This document shows, in pieces, positions 1 to 10,140 of a stretch of DNA of 64,000 nt; the first letter of the stretch is position 1; the number at the start of each line of letters is the position of its first letter. The translations under genes and the position numbers were made by a program. Location of the stretch: positions 1-64,000 of the forward strand of contig NZ_VFTG01000004.1 of the NCBI RefSeq assembly GCF_006439355.1. The letters are read 5' to 3'. Below the pieces are notes generated by a model. That model ran no database searches. It was not told the origin of the DNA and saw only the letters and a program-made list of their open reading frames with translations. This DNA is from Mesorhizobium sp. B4-1-3. Lineage in GTDB: Bacteria > Pseudomonadota > Alphaproteobacteria > Rhizobiales > Rhizobiaceae.

Positions 1-81
1 GCCGTCGACGGCGCGCTCGGCGCGGAACTGCTCGGCGCTTTCAAGCGCATGATCGAAAACCCGATGGGCATGCTGGTCTAG
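1..81 (+). CDS. pdhC: Dihydrolipoamide acetyltransferase (pyruvate dehydrogenase E2), C-terminal end only
   Basis: Only the last 26 codons are in the window. They begin with AVDGALGAELL, the tail of the E2 catalytic motif HRxVDG (its His and Arg lie just outside), and end in NPMGMLV, the usual extreme C-terminus of rhizobial E2. E2 passes the acetyl group from lipoyl-lysine to CoA in the cytoplasmic pyruvate dehydrogenase complex. The E3 subunit gene (lpdA) follows about 1 kb downstream on the same strand, with an esterase gene between them, which is the usual rhizobial order. The product call rests on this short tail and the context. Confidence 0.85.
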   Translation, partial: AVDGALGAELLGAFKRMIENPMGMLV

Positions 82-213
82 GAAGGAAAAGGCGGTGCGG
101 AAATTCTTCACCGGCCTTTTCACCTCGATCATTTTCGCCTCTGAAGGCGAGTTCTTCGCATGTCGGAGCGCCAGGCGCTCGCAGCCGGGTTTCGGCAAGG
201 GTGGGGCAACCGC

Positions 214-852
214 ATGAAGACAATTCTCTGCTACGGCGACTCGCTGACCTGGGGTTACGACGCCGCCAGCCTCGGCCGCCATGCGCTCGAAGATCGCTGG
301 CCGAGCGTGCTCGGGGCGGCACTGGGCGAGGGTGTCGAGGTTATCGCCGAAGGATTGAACGGCCGCACCACTGCTTTTGACGACCACCTGGCCGGCGCCG
401 ACCGCAATGGCGCCCGCGTTCTGCCGACCATCCTGACCAGCCATGCGCCGATCGATCTCGTCATCTTCATGCTCGGCGCCAATGACATGAAGCCCTGGAT
501 TCACGGCAATCCGGTTGCAGCCAAGCAGGGCATGCAGCGGCTGATCGACATCGTGCGCGGCCATGACTATCCGTTTGACTGGCCGGCGCCGCAAATCCTC
601 ATCGTTGCGCCGCCGGCGGTGACGCGCACCGACAATGCCGAATTCAAGGAAATGTTCGCCGGCGGCGACGACGCCTCGAAGCGTCTGGCGCCGCAATATT
701 CGGCGCTCGCCGACGAGGCCGGTTGCGGCTTCTTCGATGCCGGCACCGTCGCCGTCACCACGCCGCTCGACGGCGTCCATCTCGATGCCGAGAACACGCG
801 GCGTATCGGCGCGGCGCTGGCGCCGCTCGTGCGTGTGATGTTAGCGACATGA
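214..852 (+). CDS. SGNH/GDSL-family hydrolase (arylesterase-like)
   Basis: A 212-residue protein with the four SGNH blocks in order: block I GDSLTWG near residue 8 with the nucleophile Ser, the Gly of GLNGRT near residue 50, GAND near residue 90 with the Asn, and DGVHLD near residue 188 with the catalytic Asp and His. No signal peptide is visible, so it is probably cytoplasmic. I chose the ATG at 214, where the protein begins directly at the first beta strand; an in-frame ATG at 160 would add 18 residues with no family support. An esterase gene between pdhC and lpdA is typical of rhizobia. The natural substrate is unknown. Confidence 0.85.
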   Translation: MKTILCYGDSLTWGYDAASLGRHALEDRWPSVLGAALGEGVEVIAEGLNGRTTAFDDHLAGADRNGARVLPTILTSHAPIDLVIFMLGANDMKPWIHGNPVAAKQGMQRLIDIVRGHDYPFDWPAPQILIVAPPAVTRTDNAEFKEMFAGGDDASKRLAPQYSALADEAGCGFFDAGTVAVTTPLDGVHLDAENTRRIGAALAPLVRVMLAT

Positions 853-971
853 CAGTCAATGCATTTCTGATCATCGGCCTTTGGTTGGCTGTGCGTTGGC
901 AAGGCCATCAAAGTCGGCTGCTTACCGGCTACGCATTTGTGAGACTCTGGGCTTTCGACGCTCTTTCGATA

Positions 972-1019
972 CTGGTGCATGAGCCAATTTTCAGGCTTCC
1001 AATGCTGATGCATGAGCCA
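972..1019. repeat. Short direct repeat upstream of lpdA
   Basis: Two 15-bp copies, at 972-986 and 1005-1019, differ at one base and share the 11-mer TGCATGAGCCA. They start 33 bp apart. They lie in the 222-bp gap between the esterase gene and lpdA, with the second copy ending 55 bp before the lpdA start. The role is unknown; a regulator binding site or a chance duplication are both possible. Confidence 0.4.
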
Positions 1020-1074
1020 TGGGCGATACCAAAGCCCTCTTTCAGCAAAGTCTCGCTTCAATAAGGACCATAAA

Positions 1075-2523
1075 ATGGCTGAATCCTACGACGTCATCAT
1101 CATTGGCTCGGGCCCCGGCGGCTATGTCACGGCGGTGCGCTCCGCCCAGCTCGGCTTCAAGACGGCGATCGTCGAGCGCGAGCATCTCGGCGGCATCTGC
1201 CTCAACTGGGGCTGCATCCCCACCAAGGCGCTGCTGCGCTCGGCCGAGATCATGCATTATTCGGATCATCTGAAGGATTACGGGCTGAAGCTCGAAGGCG
1301 GCAAGGTCAGCCCCGATACGGCCGCCGTGGTCGACCGCTCGCGCAAAGTATCGCTGAGGCTGAACACCGGCGTCGGCTTCCTGATGAAGAAGAACAAGGT
1401 CGACGTCATCTGGGGCGAGGCGAAGCTCTCCAAGCCGGGTGAGGTCGTCGTTTCGAAGACCGCGAAGAAGGCGATAGAGCCGCAGCCGCCGGTGCCGAAA
1501 GGCGTCAAGGGCGAGGGCACTTACACCGCCAAGCACATCATCCTGGCCACCGGCGCCCGGCCGCGCGCTCTGCCCGGCATCGAGCCGGACGGCAAGCTGA
1601 TCTGGACCTATTTCGAGGCGATGGTGCCGAAGGAAATGCCGAAGTCGCTGCTGGTCATGGGTTCCGGCGCCATCGGCATCGAGTTCGCCTCCTTCTACCG
1701 CACCATGGGCGCGGACGTGACGGTGGTCGAGTTGCTGCCGCAGGTCATGCCGGTCGAGGACGCCGAGGTATCGAAATTCGCGCAGAAGCAGTTCGAGAAG
1801 CAGGGGATGAAGATCATCCTCGAAGCCAAGGTGACCAAAGTCGAAAAGGGCGCCAATTCGGTCACGGCGCATGTCGAGATGAAGGACGGCAAGATCGAGA
1901 AGATCACCGCCGACCGCATGATCTCGGCCGTCGGCGTGCAGGGCAACATCGAAAATCTCGGCCTGGAGGCGCTCGGCGTGAAGACGGACCGCGGCTGCAT
2001 CGTCGTCGACGGCTACGGCAAGACCAATGTGCCGGGCGTCTACGCCATCGGCGACGTCGCCGGGCCGCCGATGCTCGCCCACAAGGCCGAGCATGAAGGC
2101 GTCGTCTGCATCGAGAAGATAGCCAATTTCCCGGGCGTGCATGCCATCGACAAGCTGAAGATCCCCGGCTGCACCTATTGCAGCCCGCAGGTTGCATCTG
2201 TCGGCCTGACCGAAGCCAAGGCCAAGGCCGAGGGCAAGGATATCCGCGTCGGCCGCTTCCCATTCAGCGCCAACGGCAAGGCCATCGCGCTCGGCGAGGA
2301 CCAGGGCTTCGTCAAGACCATCTTCGACAAGAAGACCGGGCAGCTTCTCGGCGCGCATATGGTGGGCGCCGAGGTGACCGAGCTCATACAGGGTTTTGTG
2401 GTGGCGATGAACCTGGAGACGACCGAGGAAGAGTTGATGCACACGATCTTCCCGCATCCGACGCTGTCAGAGATGATGAAGGAGAGCGTGCTCGACGCCT
2501 ATGGCCGCGCTCTGAACGCATGA
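1075..2523 (+). CDS. lpdA: Dihydrolipoyl dehydrogenase (E3 of pyruvate dehydrogenase)
   Basis: A 482-residue flavoprotein that reoxidises dihydrolipoamide with NAD+. It has the FAD dinucleotide fold GSGPGG at residues 11-16, the redox disulfide CLNWGC (Cys42 and Cys47), a second NAD-binding GSGAIG fold, the YAIGDV motif for the FAD ribityl chain, and the C-terminal FPHPTLSE with the catalytic His-Glu pair. The ATG at 1075 is preceded by AAGGA; an in-frame ATG at 1012 would add 21 unlikely residues. The position after pdhC makes this the pyruvate dehydrogenase E3 rather than the one serving 2-oxoglutarate dehydrogenase, although that is inference from context. Confidence 0.95.
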   Translation: MAESYDVIIIGSGPGGYVTAVRSAQLGFKTAIVEREHLGGICLNWGCIPTKALLRSAEIMHYSDHLKDYGLKLEGGKVSPDTAAVVDRSRKVSLRLNTGVGFLMKKNKVDVIWGEAKLSKPGEVVVSKTAKKAIEPQPPVPKGVKGEGTYTAKHIILATGARPRALPGIEPDGKLIWTYFEAMVPKEMPKSLLVMGSGAIGIEFASFYRTMGADVTVVELLPQVMPVEDAEVSKFAQKQFEKQGMKIILEAKVTKVEKGANSVTAHVEMKDGKIEKITADRMISAVGVQGNIENLGLEALGVKTDRGCIVVDGYGKTNVPGVYAIGDVAGPPMLAHKAEHEGVVCIEKIANFPGVHAIDKLKIPGCTYCSPQVASVGLTEAKAKAEGKDIRVGRFPFSANGKAIALGEDQGFVKTIFDKKTGQLLGAHMVGAEVTELIQGFVVAMNLETTEEELMHTIFPHPTLSEMMKESVLDAYGRALNA

Positions 2524-2625
2524 TAGACTCGCCACGCGAGACTCATCCGCGGCAGCCGGAGAGAGCTGACGACAAGACGGTTCGTATCCGGATGCATTTT
2601 CACCTGATCGAGGAGGAACTGGCAT

Positions 2626-2883
2626 ATGCATTTGAATGGCGTCGGCTGGATCGCAGCCATCATCGTCGGCGGCCTGGCGGGCTGGCTCGCCGAGATGGTC
2701 ATGAAGAGCAACACCGGCATCTTCATGAACATCATCATGGGCATCGTCGGCGCGGTGGTACTGAACGCGATCCTACAGGCCCTCAACATCCAGTCGTTCG
2801 GCGTCGGCTGGGTCGCCTACCTGATCACAGGCTTCATCGGCGCCTGCCTGTTGATCTTCGTGGGGCGGCTTGTCCGCCGCTGA
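2626..2883 (+). CDS. GlsB/YeaQ/YmgE-family small membrane protein
   Basis: An 85-residue, Gly-rich integral membrane protein with three hydrophobic helices, at about residues 4-22, 27-47 and 56-82. It starts GVGWIAAIIVGGLAGWLAE, which is typical of the transglycosylase-associated protein family, and ends in basic residues. The family is linked to stress responses but has no proven biochemical activity. A strong GAGGAGG ribosome site precedes the ATG. It sits between lpdA and lipA, as in other rhizobia, and a good terminator follows it. Confidence 0.85.
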   Translation: MHLNGVGWIAAIIVGGLAGWLAEMVMKSNTGIFMNIIMGIVGAVVLNAILQALNIQSFGVGWVAYLITGFIGACLLIFVGRLVRR

Positions 2884-2905
2884 ACGAAAGCCGCTATGCG
2901 AAAAC

Positions 2906-2942
2906 GGCCGTGGCGGCATGCGCCGCCGCGGCCTTTTTCTTT
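2906..2942 (+). terminator. Rho-independent terminator after the YeaQ-like gene
   Basis: A 12-bp GC-rich stem (2906-2917 with 2922-2933, one G-U pair) and a four-base loop are followed by TTTTT. It ends the lpdA/YeaQ-like unit and separates it from lipA. Confidence 0.85.
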
Positions 2943-3004
2943 GCTTCGAAAAGTCCTAGATGACGACAGTTGGCCGCAAAACTTGCGGCCGCGAAGGGTT
3001 TGAG

Positions 3005-3970
3005 ATGGTCACAGTCGTAGACACGATCGCCAACCGGCCGCGCCCGCGGCATCCCGAAAAGGCGCACCGGCCCGACCAGGAAGTGCTGCGCAAGCCGGAT
3101 TGGATCCGTGTCAAGGCGCCGGTTTCCAAGGGCTATGCCGAGACGCGCGAGATCGTGAAGTCGCACAAGCTGGTGACGGTGTGCGAGGAGGCCGGCTGCC
3201 CGAACATCGGCGAATGCTGGGACAAGAAGCACGCCACCTTCATGATCATGGGCGAGATCTGCACGCGCGCCTGCGCCTTCTGCAATGTCGCAACCGGTAT
3301 CCCGACCGCGCTCGATCCGGATGAGCCCGCCCGGGTGGCGCATGCTGTGAAACAGATGGGGCTGAGCCACGTCGTCATCACCTCCGTCGACCGCGACGAT
3401 CTGGCCGACGGCGGCGCGCGGCATTTCGCCGATGTCATCCACGCCATCCACGCGGAAGCCCCTTCGACGACGATCGAGATCTTGACGCCCGACTTCCTGC
3501 GCAAGGACGGCGCGCTGGAGATCGTCGTTGCCGCCAAGCCCGACGTCTTCAACCACAATCTCGAAACCGTGCCGTCGAATTACCTGACCGTTCGCCCCGG
3601 CGCGCGTTATTTCCACTCGATCCGGCTGCTGCAGCGCGTCAAGGAACTCGACCCGTCGATCTTCACCAAATCCGGCATCATGGTCGGCCTCGGCGAGGAA
3701 CGGAACGAGGTGCTGCAGTTGATGGACGATCTGCGTTCGGCCAATGTGGACTTTATGACCATCGGCCAGTATCTGCAGCCTTCCAAGAAGCACCATCCGG
3801 TTATCCGCTTCATCCCGCCGGACGAGTTCAAGTCCTATGAGACGATCGGCAAGACCAAGGGTTTTCTGCTGGTGGCGTCGAGCCCGCTGACGCGCTCCTC
3901 ACACCATGCCGGCGAGGATTTCGCCAGGCTGCGCGCGGCGCGCGAGGCGCAGCTCGCGAAGGCCAGCTGA
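3005..3970 (+). CDS. lipA: Lipoyl synthase (radical SAM)
   Basis: A 321-residue enzyme that inserts two sulfur atoms into octanoyl-lysine to make lipoyl cofactor, as needed by the E2 encoded upstream. It carries both cluster motifs: the auxiliary 4Fe-4S site [12 protein letters not shown] (CX4CX5C) and the radical SAM site CTRACAFC (CX3CX2C). The C-terminal TRSSHHA corresponds to the conserved RSSYHA, here with His for Tyr. I chose the ATG at 3005, preceded by AAGGG; the in-frame ATG at 2960 has no ribosome site. The next gene starts 6 bp after the stop, so the two are probably co-transcribed. Confidence 0.95.
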   Translation: MVTVVDTIANRPRPRHPEKAHRPDQEVLRKPDWIRVKAPVSKGYAETREIVKSHKLVTVCEEAGCPNIGECWDKKHATFMIMGEICTRACAFCNVATGIPTALDPDEPARVAHAVKQMGLSHVVITSVDRDDLADGGARHFADVIHAIHAEAPSTTIEILTPDFLRKDGALEIVVAAKPDVFNHNLETVPSNYLTVRPGARYFHSIRLLQRVKELDPSIFTKSGIMVGLGEERNEVLQLMDDLRSANVDFMTIGQYLQPSKKHHPVIRFIPPDEFKSYETIGKTKGFLLVASSPLTRSSHHAGEDFARLRAAREAQLAKAS

Positions 3971-3976
3971 CCTTCA

Positions 3977-4432
3977 ATGCCGAAATTCGAGGCGACACGC
4001 CGCGTCGCGCATACACCGCAAGAGATGTTCGCGCTGGTTGCGGACATCGAGGCCTACCCGCAATTCCTGCCGCTCTGTGAATCGCTCACCGTGCGATCGC
4101 GCAAGGAGCGCGACGGCCGCACCATCCTGGTTGCCGACATGAGCATCGGCTACAAGGCAATCCGCGAGACCTTCACGACACAGGTGCTGCTCAAGCCCGA
4201 CGAGAACGCCATCGATGTCAAATATATCGACGGCCCGTTCAAATATCTCAGCAACATCTGGCGCTTCGATCCCGCAGACGGCGGCTGCGAAGTGCATTTC
4301 TTCATCGACTACGAATTCAAGAGCCGCATTCTCGGCGCTCTGATGGGCACGATGTTCGACCGCGCCTTCCGCATGTTCTCGGAAGCCTTCGAGAAGCGCG
4401 CCGATGTCATCTATGGCGCGAAGCCGGACTAA
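3977..4432 (+). CDS. COQ10/RatA-like START-domain protein (ubiquinone-binding)
   Basis: A 151-residue SRPBCC-fold protein. The start PKFEATRRVAHTPQEMFALV and the motif YPQFLPLCE are typical of the COQ10 family, whose members bind ubiquinone or an intermediate and support respiratory electron transfer. The bacterial relative RatA was first described as a ribosome-associating toxin, so automated annotation may use that name; the rhizobial context after lipA favours the ubiquinone role. Its 3' end overlaps the convergent pncC by 26 bp. Confidence 0.8.
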   Translation: MPKFEATRRVAHTPQEMFALVADIEAYPQFLPLCESLTVRSRKERDGRTILVADMSIGYKAIRETFTTQVLLKPDENAIDVKYIDGPFKYLSNIWRFDPADGGCEVHFFIDYEFKSRILGALMGTMFDRAFRMFSEAFEKRADVIYGAKPD

Positions 4433-4916
4433 CTTCGCCGAGCGCTCGTAGCCCGAGTTGCAGCGCGTGCCGCACCGTCTCGTGCCGGATGAATTCACGG
4501 CCCTTTTGGCCGAACAATTGCTGGTCGGCCACGACAGGCTGACCGGCAAGCGCAATCCCGAACCACACAAGACCGACCGGCTTGTCCGCCGAGCCGCCGC
4601 TGGGACCAGCGATGCCGGTGACGGCGAGCGACAGGCTGGCTTGCGACTGCGCCAGCGCCCCCGCGGCCATCTCCAGCACCGTCTCGCGCGAGACCGCGCC
4701 ATGCACGTCGAGCGTGGCGGCGGAGACGCCGAGCATCTCCATCTTGGCTTCGTTGGAATAGGTGATGAAGCCACGATCGACCACGGCGGAAGACCCTGCA
4801 ATGTCGGTCAGCGCGGCGATGATCAGGCCGCCGGTGCAGCTTTCGGCCGTCGCCAGCATGATGCCGCGCTGCTGACATGCCTGGAGCAAAGCAATGGCGA
4901 GTTCGGCGTTGCTCAT
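4407..4916 (-). CDS. pncC: CinA-family nicotinamide-nucleotide amidohydrolase
   Basis: A 169-residue stand-alone CinA C-terminal domain, predicted to deamidate nicotinamide mononucleotide to nicotinate mononucleotide in pyridine nucleotide recycling. The family motifs TAESCTGG (near residue 23) and TGIAGPSGG (near residue 99) are both present. There is no N-terminal molybdopterin-binding domain. Its start overlaps the stop of ispDF by 4 bp (ATGA), so it is translationally coupled to it, and its 3' end overlaps the opposing COQ10-like gene. Confidence 0.88.
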   Translation of the reverse strand: MSNAELAIALLQACQQRGIMLATAESCTGGLIIAALTDIAGSSAVVDRGFITYSNEAKMEMLGVSAATLDVHGAVSRETVLEMAAGALAQSQASLSLAVTGIAGPSGGSADKPVGLVWFGIALAGQPVVADQQLFGQKGREFIRHETVRHALQLGLRALGEVSPASRHR

Positions 4917-6142
4917 GCGGGCACCTCTCCCGGATAGACGACGCTGGCGGTGGCGATCGCGGCGATGCCTTCGCCGCGCCCGACAAAACCGAGCTTCTCA
5001 TTGGTCGTCGCCTTGATCGAAATGCGCTCGGGCGCAATGCCGAGCATGGCCGAAAGCGCCTTCGTCATCGCTGCGCGATGCGGCCCAACGCGCGGCGCCT
5101 CGCAGATCAGCGTGATGTCGGCATTGGCAATGCGGCCGCCGCGCTCCCGCACCAGCTTCGCCGCATGCTCGACAAAGATCGTCGAGGCTGCACCCTTCCA
5201 TTGCGGATCAGACGGCGGGAAATGCGTGCCGATGTCGCCGGCGCCGCAGGTGGCCAGCAGCGCGTCGGTCAGCGCGTGAAGCCCAACATCGGCGTCCGAA
5301 TGGCCGGAGAGCTTTCGCTCATAGGGAATGGCGACGCCGCAGAGCGTCACATGGTCGCCGGGCTCGAACGCATGCACGTCGTAGCCATTGCCGGTGCGAA
5401 TATCCGGGAAGCGCTGCTGCGCGCTCGAGAGCCGCTGGTCGGCCAATGCGATGTCCCTTGCCCAGGTGAGTTTGACGTTGTCCGGCGATCCGGGAACGAT
5501 CCTGACCGGTATCTGCGCCCATTCGGCGATCGCCGCATCGTCGGTGAACTCGGTCTTGCCGAGATGATGCGCCTTCTCATGCGCGGCAAGCAACGGCCAG
5601 AACGGAAAACCCTGCGGTGTCTGCGCGGCATGAAGGCCGGCCCTCGACACCGTCTCGTCGATCATGCCGGTGGCCGATTCCCGCTTCAGCGTGTCGGCAA
5701 CGGGCAGCGCCGGCAGCGCGCCCTGGCGCTCGCCGATGGCTTCGATGGTGCGGTCGATCAGCCCGGCGTCGACAAAAGGGCGTACGGCATCATGCACCAG
5801 CACTTTTGCCGGTGCCTGCTCCCTCAGCGCCAGAAGGCCGAGCCGGACCGATGCCTGGCGCGAAGGGCCGCCGATCACGGCGACAAGACGATTACCATGC
5901 GCTTCGGCCGCGCGTTGGAAGAGTTCGGCGTCGTCGGCATGAATGGCCACGACCACGGGACCGATCATCGGATGGGAGAGGAAGATATCCAACGTATGGG
6001 CGATGACGGCACGGCCGCCGATGCGCTGATATTGCTTCGGACCGTCGGCCTGTCCGGCGCGCGCGCCGCGGCCGGCGGCAACGATCACCACTCCGATCCC
6101 GCCGCTTGGGGCCGCCGCTTGCTTTTCGCTTGCCTCGCTCAT
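4913..6142 (-). CDS. ispDF: Bifunctional IspD/IspF enzyme of the MEP isoprenoid pathway
   Basis: A 409-residue fusion. The IspD half (about residues 15-235) has the nucleotide-binding start [13 protein letters not shown] and the LVHDAVRPF motif, and makes CDP-methylerythritol. The IspF half (about 250-409) has GYDVHAF with zinc ligands Asp and His, LSGHSDADV, and GDIGTHFP, and makes the cyclodiphosphate. IspE, the step between, is not here. Fusion of IspD and IspF is common in alphaproteobacteria. The start at 6142 gives a short Ala-rich leader before the first strand. It is followed by pncC with a 4-bp overlap. Confidence 0.95.
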   Translation of the reverse strand: MSEASEKQAAAPSGGIGVVIVAAGRGARAGQADGPKQYQRIGGRAVIAHTLDIFLSHPMIGPVVVAIHADDAELFQRAAEAHGNRLVAVIGGPSRQASVRLGLLALREQAPAKVLVHDAVRPFVDAGLIDRTIEAIGERQGALPALPVADTLKRESATGMIDETVSRAGLHAAQTPQGFPFWPLLAAHEKAHHLGKTEFTDDAAIAEWAQIPVRIVPGSPDNVKLTWARDIALADQRLSSAQQRFPDIRTGNGYDVHAFEPGDHVTLCGVAIPYERKLSGHSDADVGLHALTDALLATCGAGDIGTHFPPSDPQWKGAASTIFVEHAAKLVRERGGRIANADITLICEAPRVGPHRAAMTKALSAMLGIAPERISIKATTNEKLGFVGRGEGIAAIATASVVYPGEVPA

Positions 6143-6153
6143 TCCGATCGGTC

Positions 6154-6270
6154 CTAGAGCCAGATGATTTCAGGTCGATTCGACCTGAAATCTGAATCCG
6201 TCTCTAAATCAAAGAAGTAGAGCATGTTGTCGGCCGAAAGCCGCTCACACTTTTCGGCATCATGCTCTAG
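6154..6270. repeat. RIME-type palindromic intergenic element
   Basis: A compact repeat between ispDF and nifR3. It has a near-perfect palindrome with 11-bp arms (6168-6178 and 6180-6190, one-base centre) followed by a second imperfect hairpin whose ends are TAGAGCATG (6218-6226) and CATGCTCTA (6261-6269). Its bounds CTAGAG and CTCTAG are inverted copies. The pattern fits the small palindromic mosaic elements scattered between genes in rhizobia. It probably forms an RNA structure if transcribed. Confidence 0.7.
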
Positions 6271-6330
6271 TCGCGGTGATGGCCGAAGGCCAGCTTTTTC
6301 CAAAATGCGCCTTAATGTGACGTCATTGCG

Positions 6331-6371
6331 CGTTGCACAATGCCACACTTCTGGCTAGTGAATGTGCAACG
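6331..6371. promoter_or_regulatory. Inverted repeat upstream of nifR3-ntrBC (candidate operator)
   Basis: A perfect 9-bp inverted repeat, CGTTGCACA at 6331-6339 and TGTGCAACG at 6363-6371, with a 23-bp spacer, lies 24 bp before the nifR3 start. The left arm is also part of TTGCGCGTTGCACAA, itself an imperfect palindrome. In rhizobia this operon is known to be repressed by its own product NtrC; the half-site TGCAC resembles the NtrC site, but the long spacer does not match the usual layout. The assignment to NtrC is inference. Confidence 0.4.
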
Positions 6372-6395
6372 ATCGAACGTGCTTGGTTTTTGTGC

Positions 6396-7424
6396 ATGAC
6401 TGACCTGACCACATTGGCATCGCCACTCGATGTCGGCGGCGTAAGAATCCCCAATCGGGTTTTCCTCGCGCCAATGTCCGGCATCACCGACGAGCCGTTC
6501 CGGCAGCGCGCCCATACGCATGGTGCCGGCCTCGTCGTGTCCGAGATGGTGGCGAGCGGCGAGCTGGCCAAGGGCAGGGCCGGCTGCGACCTGCGCATCC
6601 GCCATTCCGGCCTGCCGGTGCACATGGTGCAACTGGCCGGCCGCGAGGCCGTCCATATGGGCGAGGGCGCGCGCATAGCGGCGGGCGAGGGCGCCGACAT
6701 CATCGACATCAACATGGGCTGCCCGGCGAAGAAGGTGACCGGCGGCTATGCCGGCTCAGCGCTGATGCGCGATCTCGACCACGCGCTGTCGCTGATCGAG
6801 GCGGTGGTCGGCGCCGTGTCGGTGCCGGTGACGGTCAAGATGCGGCTCGGCTGGGACGAAAGCGCACTCAACGCGCCGATGCTGGCGCGCCGCGCCGAAC
6901 AGGCCGGCGTCAAGATGGTGACAGTGCATGGCCGCACGCGCTGCCAGTTCTACCAGGGCAAGGCCGACTGGCGCGCCATCGCGCGCGTCAAGCAGGCCGT
7001 CTCGATCCCGGTGGTGGCCAATGGCGATGTCGGCTCGCCGGAAGAGGCGGCGACCATCCTCGAACAGTCCGGCGCCGACGCGGTGATGATCGGCCGCGCG
7101 CATTATGGTGCGCCGTGGATCGCCGGCGGAATCGCCACGAGAGCCGCCGGCGCAGGCGCGCAAGGCATTCCGCAAACAGCGCAGGCGCTCACCGACTATG
7201 TCGTCTCGCACTATGAGGACATGCTCGCGCTCTACGGTATCGAAAGCGGGCTGCGCCAGGCGCGCAAGCATCTCGGCTGGTATCTCGACCGTCATGCTCC
7301 CGATGTTTCGGCCGAGCAGCGCAAAGCCATTCTGACGTGCTTCGAGCCACGCGCGGTCGTCGCCGGGTTGCGCTGCGCGTTCGCCGACGGCTTGCCCTCG
7401 ACCAGCCTGCGGAGCGCGGCATGA
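6396..7424 (+). CDS. dusB: tRNA-dihydrouridine synthase (NifR3/DusB)
   Basis: A 342-residue flavoenzyme that reduces uridine to dihydrouridine in the tRNA D-loop using NADPH. It shows the FMN-site start [12 protein letters not shown], the NMGCPAKKV motif with the catalytic Cys, and GADAVMIGR late in the TIM barrel. I took the ATG at 6396, right before the conserved N-terminus; an in-frame ATG at 6333 lies inside the upstream palindromes. It is the first gene of the classical rhizobial nifR3-ntrB-ntrC operon and overlaps ntrB by 4 bp (ATGA). Confidence 0.93.
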   Translation: MTDLTTLASPLDVGGVRIPNRVFLAPMSGITDEPFRQRAHTHGAGLVVSEMVASGELAKGRAGCDLRIRHSGLPVHMVQLAGREAVHMGEGARIAAGEGADIIDINMGCPAKKVTGGYAGSALMRDLDHALSLIEAVVGAVSVPVTVKMRLGWDESALNAPMLARRAEQAGVKMVTVHGRTRCQFYQGKADWRAIARVKQAVSIPVVANGDVGSPEEAATILEQSGADAVMIGRAHYGAPWIAGGIATRAAGAGAQGIPQTAQALTDYVVSHYEDMLALYGIESGLRQARKHLGWYLDRHAPDVSAEQRKAILTCFEPRAVVAGLRCAFADGLPSTSLRSAA

Positions 7425-8559
7425 AGGCCGATGTTCCCCAGCAGGCCGATATGGCGGATGCCGCCAACATCGTGCTCAACACCATCCGCCGCCCGGTCAT
7501 CATGGTCGACTCCGACGGCTTCATCACGTTCGCCAATGCGGATGCCGAGGACTTCTTCCGCTCCAGCGCGAACATGCTTGCCCGCAATACCCTCTCCAAG
7601 CTGGTGCCCTTTGGCAGCCCGTTGCTGACGCTGGTCGACCAGGTGCGAGAGCGGCGCGCACCGGTCAATGAATACCGCGTCGACGTGTCGTCGCCGCGCC
7701 TCGGCATCGAGAAGATGGTCGACCTCTATGTCGCGCCGGTGCCGGAGTTTCCGGGTTCGATCGTCGTCATGTTCCAGGAGCGGTCGATGGCCGACAAGAT
7801 CGACCGCCAGATGACGCATCGGGGTGCCGCACGCTCCGTCACCGGCCTGGCCGCCATGCTCGCGCATGAGATCAAGAACCCGCTTTCCGGCATCCGCGGC
7901 GCCGCTCAATTGCTTGAGCTTTCCGCGTCCGACGAGGACCGCGCGCTCACACGCCTGATCACCGACGAGACCGACCGCATCGTCTCGCTTGTCGACCGCA
8001 TGGAAGTGTTTTCCGACGAGCGGCCGATCGAGCGTTATCCGGTCAATATCCACGTCGTGCTGGATCATGTGAAGGCGATTGCCAAGAACGGTTTTGCAAG
8101 GCGGATCAAGATCTTGGAGGAATATGATCCATCATTGCCTCCGGTCTTCGCGAACCGCGACCAGCTGATCCAGGTCTTCCTCAATCTGGTGAAGAACGCC
8201 GCCGAGGCGATCGGCGCCGACCCGCAGGGCGAGATTGTGCTGTCGACGGCCTTCCGCCCCGGCATCCGCGTCTCCGTGCCCGGCACGCAGGACCGAGTCT
8301 CGCTGCCGCTGGAATTCTGCGTGCATGACAACGGGCCCGGCGTCTCCGAGGACATCCTGCCGATCCTGTTTGATCCGTTCATCACCACCAAACCCAATGG
8401 CTCAGGACTTGGGCTGGCGCTGGTAGCCAAGATCGTCGGCGAGCATGGCGGCATCATCGAATGCGATTCGACGCCGCGCGGGACGACATTCCGCATCCTG
8501 CTTCCGGCCTGGAAGGAGACCGCGCCCGGCGCAGGCGAGGAAGCTGAAGGAGACCGCAC

Positions 8560-8563
<4 letters not shown>
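7421..8563 (+). CDS. ntrB: Nitrogen regulation sensor kinase NtrB
   Basis: A 380-residue cytoplasmic histidine kinase/phosphatase that sets NtrC phosphorylation in response to nitrogen status through PII. An N-terminal PAS domain (about residues 20-120) precedes the H-box [13 protein letters not shown] with His near 149, then the N-box [10 protein letters not shown], the G1 box DNGPGV and the G2 box GSGLGLAL. No membrane segment is visible. The ATG at 7421 overlaps the nifR3 stop as ATGA; an alternative ATG lies at 7451. Its stop overlaps ntrC by 4 bp, so the three genes form one operon. Confidence 0.95.
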
Positions 8564-10020
<1,457 letters not shown>

Positions 10021-10047
10021 CGTCACTTCGTCCTTTTGGTGGATTTC

Positions 10048-10071
10048 GCCGGGAAAGATTATCTTCCCGGC
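10048..10071 (+). terminator. Stem-loop after ntrC (possible weak terminator)
   Basis: Perfect 8-bp arms (10048-10055 and 10064-10071) with an 8-base loop lie 28 bp after the ntrC stop. There is no run of T after the stem, so it may be an attenuator or RNA-stabilising hairpin between ntrC and ntrY rather than a true terminator. Confidence 0.45.
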
Positions 10072-10078
10072 CACACTT

Positions 10079-10107
10079 GTTGCATAATCGCCACAATGCG
10101 TTGCATA
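10079..10107. promoter_or_regulatory. Paired GTTGCATA repeats upstream of ntrY (candidate operator)
   Basis: The octamer GTTGCATA occurs at 10079-10086 and again at 10100-10107. The 21-bp spacing is two helical turns, so both copies face the same side of the DNA. The site lies 34 bp before the ntrY start. The core GTTGCA also occurs in the nifR3 upstream arms. This looks like a regulator site controlling ntrYX, but the regulator is unknown. Confidence 0.4.
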
Positions 10108-10140
10108 CATCCGACGCTATGACCGACTCTGTACCGCGAC

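Noticed and set aside
567..1061. Minus-strand frame in the gap before lpdA as an insertion-sequence remnant
   Set aside because: No transposase motif or terminal inverted repeats; only the short direct repeat is real.
1042..2457. A 471-codon minus-strand frame over lpdA
   Set aside because: Pure shadow of lpdA, rich in His, Asp and Arg, without any motif.
6353..6367. Possible sigma-54 promoter (GG and GC doublets) before nifR3
   Set aside because: The doublets are separated by 11 bases instead of the required 10 and the flanks do not match.
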